From assembly GCA_031308135.1 (NCBI GenBank), contig JAHLJT010009419.1, positions 186,931,829 through 186,995,828 on the forward strand: DNA of 64,000 nucleotides, in the 5' to 3' direction. This DNA is from Acheta domesticus. Its lineage: Eukaryota > Arthropoda > Insecta > Orthoptera > Gryllidae. This document shows positions 46,360 to 58,047 of this stretch, one piece after another. Position numbers and translations under genes: made by a program. The notes below the pieces were generated by a model. That model was not told the DNA's origin and made no database searches. It saw nothing but the letters and a program-made list of their open reading frames with translations. Each line of letters opens with the position of its first letter. Position 1 is the stretch's first letter.

Positions 46360-47616
46360 GGAAGGTGGCAGTGTGGGGAGGTGGCAGTGCCGGGAGATGG
46401 CTTTGTTGGGAGGTGAAAGTGTCGGGAGTGGCAGTGTCGGGAGATGGCAGCACGGGAGATGGCAGTCACGGGAGATGGCAGTCACGGGAGATGGCAGTCA
46501 CAGGAGATGGCGGTCACGGGAGATGGCAGTCACGGGAGATGGCAGTCACGGAAGATGGCAGTCCACGGAAGATGGCAGTCACGGGAGATGGCGTTGTTAA
46601 GAGAAGGCGGTGTTGGGAGATGGCGGTGTAGGGAGATGGCAGTGTCGGGAGATGGCAGTGTCGGGAGATGGCAGTGTCGGGAGATGGCAGTGTCGGGAGA
46701 TGGCAGTGTCGGGAGATGGCAGTGTCGGGAGATGGCAGTGTCGGGAGATGGCAGTGTCGGGAGATGGCAGTGTCGGGAGATGGCAGTGTCGGGAGATGGC
46801 AGTGTCGGGAGATGGCAGTGTCGGGAGATGGCAGTTTCGGGAGATGGCAGTGTCGGGAGATGGCAGTGTAGGAGATGGCAGTGTAGGGAGATGGCAGTGT
46901 CGGGAGATGGCAGTGTCGGGAGATGGCAGTGTCGGGAGTTGGCAGTGTCGGGAGATGGCAGTGTCGGGAGATGGCAGTGCCGGGAGATGGCAGTCACGGG
47001 AGATGGCAGTCACGGGAGATGGCAGTCACGGAAGATGGCAGTCACGGAAGATGGCAGTCACGGGAGATGGCGTTGTTAAGAGAGGCGGTGTTGGGAGATG
47101 GCGGTGTAGGGAGATGGCAGTGTCGGGAGATGGCAGTGTCGGGAGATGGCAGTGTCGGGAGATGGCAGTGTCGGAGATGGCAGTGTCGGAGATGGCAGTG
47201 TCGGGAGATGGCAGTGTCGGGAGATGCAGTGTCGGGATGATGGCAGTGTCGGGAGATGGCAGTGTCGGGAGATGGCAGTGTCGGGAGATGGCAGTGTCGG
47301 GAGATGGCAGTGTCGGGAGATGGCAGTTTCGGGAGATGGCAGTGTCGGGAGATGGCAGTGTAGGGAGATGGCAGTGTAGGGAGATGGCAGTGTCGGGAGA
47401 TGGCAGTGTCGGGAGATGGCAGTGTCGGGAGATGGCAGTGTCGGGAGATGGCAGTGTCGGGAGATGGCAGTGTCGGGAGATGGCAGTGTCGGGAGTTGGC
47501 AGTGTCGGGAGATGGCAGTGCCGGGAGATGGCAGTGCCGGGAGATGGCAGTGCCGGGAAATGGCGGTGTCGGGAGATGGCAGTGTCGGGAGATGGCAGTG
47601 TCGGGAGGTGCAGGTA
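46360..47616. repeat. 16-bp minisatellite with ~480-bp higher-order repeat
   Basis: The unit is GGGAGATGGCAGTGTC. A distinct block with AGTCACGGGAGATGGC and then GCGTTGTTAAGAGA appears twice, with GTTGTTAA at 46593 and 47072 (479 bp apart, close to 30 units), and variants such as a TTTC unit recur at about 492 bp. Because 16 is not a multiple of 3, all six frames read through in a 16-residue cycle; the frames of 150-340 codons are artefacts. Confidence 0.96.
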
Positions 47617-47619
47617 CAG

Positions 47620-49855
47620 GTAGAGGCGGAGTTGAGATCCAGTTTCAGAGGATGTGTTGGAAGCAGCAGGCTCGGAGGCACCAAAGGCGCGGGCGGCGGG
47701 AGGATGTTGGAAGAGGAAGGAGTGGAGGAAAAAATTGAGTGAAGTAGGAGAGATGGCGGTGAGATCAATGGCCGATACGAAGGGCGGCGGAGGGAGCAGC
47801 ATTGCCAACGGCGAATGTGGCGGTTGAGGGGATGGTGGAGGGTGGCGGCGGAGGAGGCTGTGGCCAAGCTGAGCAACGAGGAAACGCTTGAAACAAGTGC
47901 TGGCGAGTGGAGTTTAGGAGCAGCAGGTCCAAAACTGAAGGGGAGTGTTGTGCGTTTGTTCGGAAGGCACAAAAGAGAAAGAAGATTTTCGGAGAGGGAG
48001 ACGAACAGTTGAGGTATGGAACTAAGGCACTACCAATGCTGCAAACGACTAATCTTTCAAAATTTGTTAAAACTTTGAAACTCGTTTTTTTTCACAATTA
48101 TATTCGGAAGTAGTTACGTATTTTATAGGAAATACTGAAAAATTAGCTAATTTTTAAACTATGTACAATCTTTTCGTGTGAATTAAGCTGAATGTAGAGT
48201 GAACGCTTTTTTTAGATTGAAAATTATTTCCTGAATACAATCCCGCAAACCGATATGTTATAATATAAGATATATTTAAGTTCAATTGAGTGCAACTATA
48301 TAGCAGCAAGATACAACATAAAAGGAACTGAATAAAATAATTGTGATAATAAAACAACAATAATATAATGTATGTATTTGGCATTTTTGGGTGAATGTCC
48401 AACTTTGCCGACTGTTTCCGCTCCCCCCAGCCCGTTTAATTCCCGCTCGTGAACTATAAGAGAGACAATGTGGTGAACACGACGTATTCCCTTTGCAAAC
48501 TCCCCTTCCTCAGAATTTTCTTCGTCACGCAGCTATTGAAGACTGAGACGATTTTAAAAGAGAGCTACAACTCAATTTCTCTATTTTGTCTCGACCGGAA
48601 AGTGAACCCCGTGATTCCACAGACACAGGAAGCTAACTCTCTACCCATGAACCGTCCTGGAGCAATAAAAAAATAAAAATAAAAATATGTCACAGAACAC
48701 CCCAACATCGCACGGCGATACACAACACTGCAGTCCGCATTTCTTTGTAATGTACTGTGAACGATCACGTATCTTATACGAGAAATACTCGCCCTTCACC
48801 CCAAGATAGACAACTATTGACTTACGTAGTGTTCGACACTGGCAACATTGAACAACGTATAAAATGAGTTAGCTTAGTGAAATCGATACATCGATCGACC
48901 TGCACCGATCACCTTAACGATCCCTAAGAACGGATCGCCCTATTTGAGTTAGAAGCAGCTTCGTGAACAGGCTGTTTCCGTCAGCAGTGAAGACGTACGA
49001 CCGAAAATCTGTTACACTCTGATTATAAGTCGCTTAAAAGAAGGCTCTGAAGAAGAGGTTAATTATTCTGATTGTAATACTATTCACGGTGATTAATTAT
49101 TCATGAAATTCTAAAAAGAAATTTCCAATTTTTCTATATGAAAGATGTTAACACGTGTAGAAGCATTATATTGATACATTTTCTCTTCCATAGCCTTTTC
49201 TTCTCCTTTTACTTGGTTCGATTTTCTTGATTTATTAATTATAAGGCTGGTATACCATCCTCCCAACCACCACGTCATATGGTGACGTAAATGATATTAA
49301 ATTATATTAAACTGGAGCTGATTATGACCTGAGTACCGAGCCGCATACATTTTCGTAACGTCACGGATCCCGGAGATCATTTCCACGGACACTACTGGAT
49401 CTCGGAATTGCATTCTGCCAGCGAGAGCAAAAGCCGAACCTCACCACAACGCGAAATTGATAAGGAAGACGCCCGAAAGCTATCATCTGAGAATAGGAGC
49501 GGGCAAGGTACATCCAGAATTATTCAAAGGAGTATTCGCCGCCCACGCCATCCGCTCCCCCAATGCACATTCCAAGTTTTCTTTATATATCCGTAAAAAG
49601 TGAACGTATTTGTTAGGCGCCAGTGCTTGCTGAAAGTTAAAAACTCAGGACAAGCTAACACGTGATTTGATGCTCCGTGGTTGGACTCACTCAAAATATT
49701 TCTTCTGGGATCGCCAGAAAAACAGAATATAATTCCGTTGCATTGCCTGCCACTTTGTCACGGTCGCACGGCGTGCCGCGTCGAATCTATAGCTCAGAAG
49801 GGGATAGAGTAAAATATTCAACCGAGGTCAGGAGCGAATTCCAGACAGTAAGATA
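47620..49855. other. No gene recognised
   Basis: A GGCGG-rich shoulder (47620-47900) gives way to AT-rich sequence. No element recognised up to the Tc1 end. Confidence 0.5.
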
Positions 49856-49857
49856 TA

Positions 49858-50334
49858 CACTCATCGTCATAAAAAAATGCTGCACCCCGAAGGACCCTTC
49901 TGACCCGCTACGAACTCGGTGGGTATTTTGCACACCATTCGCTAAGCCAATGATTTCGTTTTCACGGTCGGACGCGCACTGGGGGGTCGGTGGTAGGTGC
50001 GTGACGTCGCGCCCACCGGTCTAGATAAGAGGACATCAAACGGCCGGGCCGGCCAATGCGACATCGGGTAGCGTCGACAGAGCGTCACCTGCACGTACAT
50101 TATGTCTAGGCAACGCGTTCGACCGCCCGATGTCCAGTTAGATGCTTTCGAGAGGAGCCGCATCGAGGGTGTGCGAGAGGCTGGTTGGTTCTGTCGCCGT
50201 ATTGCGCGCCACACACGATCGTATGACCATCACCATCGCCCACTTTTGGTTGCAATAGATTGAGGAAGGCACGCACATACCCAATGCAGGATCTGGATGT
50301 CCAACCACGCACCACGAGGTGGGAGGACCGACGG
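49858..50334 (+). mobile_element. Tc1-like transposon, left part, cut by assembly gap
   Basis: The left inverted end CACTCATCGTCATAAAAAAA follows a TA (49856-49857). A transposase start lies about 245 bp inside. The right end is not in the window: the element runs into the N gap and sequence after the gap is not transposon. Confidence 0.8.
50102..50334 (+). pseudogene. Tc1 transposase N-terminus (frameshifted, truncated by gap)
   Basis: The ATG at 50102 opens a helix-turn-helix region like other Tc1 transposases: LDAFERSRIEGVREAGW, then FCRRIARH. The frame then breaks (stop at about 50261), and the linker continues in other frames with pieces such as GTH, GSGCP and RTTRWEDRR, similar to the family's DNA-binding-domain end. 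The catalytic domain would lie in the N gap. Family role: binds the inverted ends and moves the element into TA. Confidence 0.75.
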
Positions 50335-51334
50335 NNNNNNNNNNNNNNNNNNNNNNNNNNNNNNNNNNNNNNNNNNNNNNNNNNNNNNNNNNNNNNNNNN
50401 NNNNNNNNNNNNNNNNNNNNNNNNNNNNNNNNNNNNNNNNNNNNNNNNNNNNNNNNNNNNNNNNNNNNNNNNNNNNNNNNNNNNNNNNNNNNNNNNNNNN
50501 NNNNNNNNNNNNNNNNNNNNNNNNNNNNNNNNNNNNNNNNNNNNNNNNNNNNNNNNNNNNNNNNNNNNNNNNNNNNNNNNNNNNNNNNNNNNNNNNNNNN
50601 NNNNNNNNNNNNNNNNNNNNNNNNNNNNNNNNNNNNNNNNNNNNNNNNNNNNNNNNNNNNNNNNNNNNNNNNNNNNNNNNNNNNNNNNNNNNNNNNNNNN
50701 NNNNNNNNNNNNNNNNNNNNNNNNNNNNNNNNNNNNNNNNNNNNNNNNNNNNNNNNNNNNNNNNNNNNNNNNNNNNNNNNNNNNNNNNNNNNNNNNNNNN
50801 NNNNNNNNNNNNNNNNNNNNNNNNNNNNNNNNNNNNNNNNNNNNNNNNNNNNNNNNNNNNNNNNNNNNNNNNNNNNNNNNNNNNNNNNNNNNNNNNNNNN
50901 NNNNNNNNNNNNNNNNNNNNNNNNNNNNNNNNNNNNNNNNNNNNNNNNNNNNNNNNNNNNNNNNNNNNNNNNNNNNNNNNNNNNNNNNNNNNNNNNNNNN
51001 NNNNNNNNNNNNNNNNNNNNNNNNNNNNNNNNNNNNNNNNNNNNNNNNNNNNNNNNNNNNNNNNNNNNNNNNNNNNNNNNNNNNNNNNNNNNNNNNNNNN
51101 NNNNNNNNNNNNNNNNNNNNNNNNNNNNNNNNNNNNNNNNNNNNNNNNNNNNNNNNNNNNNNNNNNNNNNNNNNNNNNNNNNNNNNNNNNNNNNNNNNNN
51201 NNNNNNNNNNNNNNNNNNNNNNNNNNNNNNNNNNNNNNNNNNNNNNNNNNNNNNNNNNNNNNNNNNNNNNNNNNNNNNNNNNNNNNNNNNNNNNNNNNNN
51301 NNNNNNNNNNNNNNNNNNNNNNNNNNNNNNNNNN
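50335..51334. other. Assembly gap of 1000 N
   Basis: Exactly 1000 N. Left of it is a Tc1 element; right of it contig 3 begins about 175 bp before the homology to window position 1. Confidence 0.98.
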
Positions 51335-54012
51335 CGCCTTTCGGTAGTTGAAGTAAAACAAGCTCTTATGATGTGTAGTAAGTGAAAACAGCGTTAATAA
51401 TTCAGTGGCTGAGGTGATGGTAGCTCATGCGAGCTTATGATTCAGGCAAAGTACTTTGTGAATACGGGAGTTTTCGGCAATAGTAATGTGAGAATCTGTT
51501 ACGGTTCGGAGAAAATTGATGTGAGGCGAGTGTGGCTCGTGGGAACTATCCAGAAAGAACGGTGTGCGTTGCCCGGATTACGCCTCGCGCGCAGAGGACA
51601 GGCTTAAATAATTTTGTGCCGAGCTAAGAAGTGGTGCAAAATTCGCTGGACGAACTAGAAGCAGTAAACGTGATTTGGTTAGGCTGCAGTTACTTAAAAG
51701 CGCAATTACAACACATAGTTCACCGACGCAAAAGTTCCATTTGCAAAGCCCGAGAGACTTGGTGCGTGGGCTTGGCGTGCGGCTGGAGAGAAGAGGGGAA
51801 AGAAGAATTCAGGCGGAGGAGGAGCGAACGAGAGAAGGGCTATAGTGTGCACGCGTGGTGGAGTCCGAAGAGTACGTGCGAAGGGCGTGGATCGCCGCGG
51901 GATGTGAAATTGGACGTCGTAGCAGCAGGCAGAGGAACGTCGGCAAGGTGACGCGAGGCAGTCGAAGCGTGAGAGACCGTGATGTACAAACAAAAGAAAC
52001 GCCGCAAAGGTAAAACTTGCGACATTCTTTCCTCTTCTTGTACTGTCGTACGAAGAGTTAGAGGCTTCCTGAACTGTTATTCAGAAGGCAATTAAGTAGG
52101 CAGAAAGTGAGAAAATTTAAAATTTCTACGGACTAAGTGATCACAATTCATTTCTGTGTTTTAAATGAATTCCTTGTACTGTTTTTGCTGCAATTGATGT
52201 AAAATTTCATTCATTACGTAATCGGGGAACATTAAATTGTGAAATTGTTTATGAAAGTGTAAATGTAAAGATTAATTAATGGTAAATTGGTATGCTATAG
52301 TAGACACTTCAATATTGCTGAGATTAATTGTATTCTTTTTATGCTTTGGTAATCGCGAGTGATCTCTCGTACTCAGTACTTGTGGGCATCGCAGAATCAA
52401 TTAAGGAAATAAGTTCATTTAAGAGTCCGTGCACGGAGAATGAACGAATGAAGGTAGAAGAAGGAAAAAAGCAAAGAAAACCCGAGGGGTACATTTTCTT
52501 CTTAAAATTTATTAGCTTTGCGATTTACTTTGAAGTTGTCGAATGAACGGCACTTGCAATTAGTTTCCGTTTACAACCTAGGTTAAGCCGATTGTGATCG
52601 GAGAGCGATCATTAGTATTTAGGGAGCATATGTGTCGATTTTGTACAACTTCCTATTTCTAGATATATGTGCTTTGTTTACTCATTCACTTTGATTGTGT
52701 CGAAGGTTCATACCTTTCTCTCCTACCCCTAAAGATCCTGCTCTTGAGAAAAGCTCGTTTCAACGCGAGCATTCATTCGAACACGCCGCTTGGGACCTGT
52801 ATGGTGTGGGGAGCAAGAGGCGTGTTTAGAAATATATATACACACATTGCCGAGATATAACAAGAAGAACATTGTAAACAACTATTTAAGTGGTTACTCA
52901 AAGCCGACAGCGCACAAGAAATGACGTGTTAAAAAACAATTAAAATTAATTTTTTGTATTAGAATGTCTTCCTTATCATTGCATATCTACAAGTCGTCAG
53001 TACTCTTAAATATGCTTATTATGATGTCGAGCATCCCCTGAGAGATTGGCGAATTTTTATTTCACAATTAATAGGTACAACCAAGCAAATAATATACCCA
53101 CAAGAGTCGATGTGACTCCAATCCCTTAACATTTGTACGCGATTAGCACAGTGACTCACGTGAAACACAAATGTAACAACGCTGACTGTTTAACATACTA
53201 TACCATACCTTTGGAACAATCATCTTATACATACAATTCAGGATATTCTTTTTAATTATAATTTGAATAAACGCAATGAAAAGAATTCATACGAGAAATG
53301 GGTGAGATTGGGCCAGCAAGGCACTGAAACAGGGCAGTACTTTACAAATCAATAATAAATTATCACTTTTAAATAAACAACAACGTCTTGGGACAGAAAC
53401 ATTTGTAACTTTATTATTGCATGATTAAATTCTTTATCACATGTTAATTAAATTCTTTAATTGGTAACAAATTGAAGTAACATATGTTTTGTCGCGTTGA
53501 AAACATTCTAACATTTTCATAACTGGTCCTCAAGCCAAATTGTTTTGTCAAGAAATTGTTTACTGCGAGCATTCTCTCCCTGAAGTACTCATATATTAAA
53601 ACACAATTAAAAAGAAGCCAAATAAATAAAATTGGCCGAAAGGCAGAGAGCCTTTATTTCGATTCAAGCGATCACATAAATCTTGAAACGATTCGCACGG
53701 GCCCTTGTTTGCAAAAAGGCGGCAAAGGCAGAGGAGCCGGAAACGAGGGTTGAGTGGGCCTGGCGCGGGAGGGAGAGGGGGTGGCTGAGACAGCGAGAGC
53801 GATCCGCGAGGCCGTCAACGCGCGGGGCAGGGTGGGGGTGCGGTGGGGTGGGGAGGGGGGCAGGGCGATTGAGGGTGTGCGCGGGATCTGCCGACTGAGA
53901 CCACTCGGCGCGAGGGCGTCGGAGGAGGAGGAGGGGGGGTAGTAAGTCATCCCCTTATCTACCCTTCATCCCCTCGCGTGCCACAGGCGCCCCCTCCCCC
54001 CCCCTCCCTCCA

Positions 54013-54219
54013 CCGGCTCCGCGGAAACGCTTTTCCCCTTTGCCGCGTTGCTCCTTTTTGCGTTATAAATAAATTTGTAACCTTCCTCGCCTTTTATAGG
54101 ACCGTAATCATATAAAGAAGAAATACGGTAAATTTTACGATCATAGAAAACTAGCCGTCCCCTCGACAGGAGCGCCGTAAATTTCGTATAGGCAAGTGGG
54201 GAGGCGGACGCGGCGCGGC
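54013..54219. promoter_or_regulatory. Copy B of the 207-bp identical core with TATAAATAA
   Basis: Matches 2490-2696 without a difference by eye. The TATA motif is at 54064-54072. Regulatory function is inferred only. Confidence 0.3.
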
Positions 54220-54863
54220 GCTCCGTGGCGCGCCGAGGTGCCGCGATAGCGCCCCTGGCGGTCGACGAGTGTACTTGCGTGGCAGGTGCTCCGAGATTCC
54301 TGGGCTCTCGGAGTCGCGAAGCGGCGCGGCGCGGCGCGGCAGTGAGCGCACGGTTGCTCTCGGGATGTAGAATGTGCGAAGCGTAGAGAAAAGGGAAGGA
54401 GAATGTTCAAGAGTACATTTTATAACCTTTGTGTTATGTTCAATGCAGTGAGATTTCTTTAAATTTGAGTATAAGAGGTGCGCAATAACGAAGTATTATC
54501 TTTATTACATACATACTATATCTTTGAGAGTACATCGCACAAAAAATCTGTAGAAATGTTACAACAGAAAAGTATTATATATCTACTATATGGAGAATCG
54601 AAACGCAAAATTTGTTGTTTCATTCTTATTTTCCAAAACTAATGAAATGAAGGAGGTTTATAAAATATCAAACAATACAATCACTATTCATTGTGAACGC
54701 AGGGTTTCTAATAATAAAACTGAAATGTTTTATATTTATCAAGATCTATAGATGATGTATTTGGAGAAAGATATAGTAGAAATAGTAGTGGGATATCCTA
54801 CTATTTATCTTAATTTCAAAAACGTAATACATTAGTTATAATTAAAATCACTATTTTTCTGTA

Positions 54864-55264
54864 AGAGAGAGAGATGGAGAGAGAGACGGGAAGAGAGAGA
54901 CGGGAAGAGAGAGACGGGAAGAGAGAGACGGGAAGAGAGAGACGGGAAGAGAGAGACGGGAAGAGAGAGACGGGAAGAGAGAGACGGGAAGAGAGAGACG
55001 GGAAGAGAAAGACGGGAAGAGAAAGACGGGAAGAGAGAGACGGGAAGAGAGAGACGGGAAGAGAGAGACTGGGAGAGCGAGACTGGGAGAGCGAGACGGG
55101 GAGAGGGAGACGGGGAGAGGGAGACGGGGAGAGGGAGACGGGGAGAGGGAGACGGGGAGAGGGAGACGGGGAGAGGGAGACGGGGAGAGGGAGACGGGGA
55201 GAGGGAGACGGGGAGAGGGAGACGGGGAGAGGGAGACGGGGAGAGGGAGACGGGGAGAGGGAGA
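54864..55264. repeat. 14-bp minisatellite, short allele
   Basis: AGAGAGAGACGGGA units pass almost directly into AGAGGGAGACGGGG units. The AGAGTGAGACGGGG block of copy A is missing. About 758 bp shorter than copy A. Confidence 0.97.
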
Positions 55265-56154
55265 TGAAGAGCAGAACAACGTCTGCTCGGTTCCGCTAGT
55301 ATATAATAAAGAGAAGGAGTATGCCTACACAGTGGAGACAACTAAGACATTTTTTTCTGTATACTAGCATTATAAACGACTTTTTCTGTTGCAAGAAATC
55401 GTTCATAAAAGGGGCTTTGTTGGCACAAATCATGACGTATTAGAATTTTACGCCATGAATGATTGCATCACTCATCAACCAATCGCAGCAAGTGAATAGT
55501 GGGGTGATAGTTGTAAACGGAACAGGCGACCACCGTTTTTGTGCAGAAATGTTAAATACCCGAGTCAAAATGCTTATTTCATGCCTAAATTTCATGCTCA
55601 TGCTTAAGCTCCATGTACCATATTTATAAAACTGTTCACTAGGAAATATTCCATTTTACTTAACTAAGAAGAGACGATTTTTTGTGATCTGTCACTTTTC
55701 TTGTGCTCCAACGGTATCCTTGTACGGAAAACTGCGTATAATTACTCTAAAAGATAATACGATAGGATACGATAGGATTGGTAGTCTCCGTCATTACAAC
55801 ACCCCTACCAGGAACCTTGAACACTCCCTTGTTGCGATGCTTCCCTCATACGCAATCGCGTATCTCGTCTCGAAATATGTGGCGATCTCTTAGCTATTAT
55901 TTCCAGCGTATTTTCTCCACACATTTGCGTCCACGTATGTGACGAGCGCCGCACACTTTTCTGAGAGTAAGCGAGTGGGAGGCTTATGCCTCATATTCTA
56001 TATAGGTGGTTCGTATCGTGACTAAATTGGTGGCTTGTGTTTACATTACACTGTATTAAGGATGATAGGGTGACTATGAGGGGTAACGTTAGATTACAAT
56101 GAGAAAAAAATCTGAATCTCCCAACTACATTAGCACAATTAGAAAGTATTCGGT

Positions 56155-56375
56155 GAAAATAAAGCAAAGGGCTCGGCGCGTACCGCGCTAATTTCGCAGT
56201 CGGAAGGTCTGGTTTCGATCCCCGGGCCGTCCATCCTGATTGGGGTTTTACGTGGTTTCCCGCGATCAAAAGGCGAATGATGGGATGGTTCAAAAATACC
56301 ACGCTCACCTCCCTCCTCCCACCCACCTTCCACCATCATCCTAATCTTTTCAACACTCATCATCACCCTATCACT
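56155..56375 (+). mobile_element. tRNA-derived SINE (family B), copy B
   Basis: Counterpart of 5395-5610 with a few substitutions (for example GGAAGGTCT for GGGAGGTCC before the B box). The insertion predates the split of the two copies. Confidence 0.7.
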
Positions 56376-57847
56376 TCATTCAGTACCATCAGGGAAAGCA
56401 ACTACAAACTACCCTGATTATATCCTCCCAAGAAAACACATCTTGATGATTACAGTGTGGAGCCATCTAAATGAGTCATCTAACTATCATCTACGGAATA
56501 ACAAGGCTAAAGAAGAAAATTCGATTAAATCAAGGAAAATTGGACCATAATTGATTCCTGAAAGTGAATCGTGTGTACAGTTGTGTAAAAAACGTCCGTA
56601 ATGTTAGTCAACTGAATATCTGAGTTTTCACTAACTGCCTACTCGTAGCATATAAGAATACGTTTGTTGCAGACAAGTGTTTTCTCAGTGCACGGACGAG
56701 GTGATGTTAAAATGGTACGAGAAGCCAACCACACCCTCAACCACGAGATTGAAATACATATGCCTTTCACGGAGCTTAACTCCGCAGCTGTGAGTAATTG
56801 GACGCTGCTCATTAGCGCCACCAAGAACGCTAACACCACCTGAGCTGCTCTGTCATATTGCCTATGGCCACTTTTCCCCACTAGGTGAATACATCACAAT
56901 CGTTCTCGCCAAACCCCACTGTCTCAGGCGTTTGCCAAAATAATTTTCTGTATAATTTCTTCACTACAATTAACTGAGCGAAATGAATCGAGAATAATTC
57001 TTCATGATTTCACAGCAGTGACTTCACACGCACAGACTTACAGTTTTGAAATTAGCTGGCCTCCAACAGTTCATACTTCAGTCCCTCCTTGTAGCAGAGG
57101 AGACTGTGATGGGGATCACACATTACCTTCTAGTACGATACTCTCTTTCACTCGCCATGAATACTACCTCTGCCCGCTCCGCCCCGCCCTCCCCCTCACC
57201 GCTGATACAGGATTCCCCCTCCCCGACCCTCGTCCCCGCCCTGCCCCACCCGCGCCATCCCTTCCATCTCCTCCACTGCCTTTGCCACCGCTAACACCAC
57301 CGCCTCCGGTCGCCTCAGCCGTTTGAACCCATTTTCAACCGCTCCGAGCGAACTTAAATTCCCCAAGCCACCTCCGCCGCCTACTTCTAAACCCCCTGTA
57401 CCCCCAAGGCTCGGTCATCGCTGGCATCTGTCTCCTCTTCCACCTCCGTCGCTATTGCCGTCACCTTCAACCTCCACCGCCGTCCTCCGGCGCCGCCGCC
57501 GCTGCCCCCAGCCAGTGCTGACGGCGAGAGCCTCTCCACTTCAAAGCGACCTCGACGCGCTGCCTAAATTTGGTTAACTCTTGAAGTTTGTGTGCAGAAG
57601 AGGCAGCGTCCACCCGGCCGTGCTGCGAACCCCTCCCCCCCTTCTACTCGCCGGGCCGGGCTACCGGCGACGGCCGGCGCTGTCAGTCGTGGTGAGCGCC
57701 AGGGGTGTTCGGAGCTTTAGCGACAAAGTGGGCGCCAGCGTCAGGTTTCTCACACGAGCGTCTTAGTATCGTCTTTAATAGTTATGATTCTCCCGAAAGG
57801 TGGACATTTTTTGTACGTTAAGTTACTGTGATGTCATATATCATTTA

Positions 57848-57857
57848 AAATAAATAC
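57848..57857. other. Empty LINE target site
   Basis: A single AAATAAATAC occurs where copy A has two flanking the 333-bp LINE fragment. This is the pre-insertion state. Confidence 0.92.
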
Positions 57858-58047
57858 CTGTACAGAGATGTACGCACTCATCAAATGATAGTAGATGGTA
57901 GATCAAAGTAGGGTCAAATATTTCATCGAATTGGGAATGACATACGTAAGATTTTTTAATTATGACGATTACCGAATCAAAATATTAAATTTATGTTTAA
58001 ACATTTTGAGCTCTTTTATTGTTTGAAATATATTTTATAACTTTTAA

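Noticed and set aside
46365..47972. Frames of 100-340 codons on both strands with a 16-residue cycle
   Set aside because: Translation of the 16-bp minisatellite.
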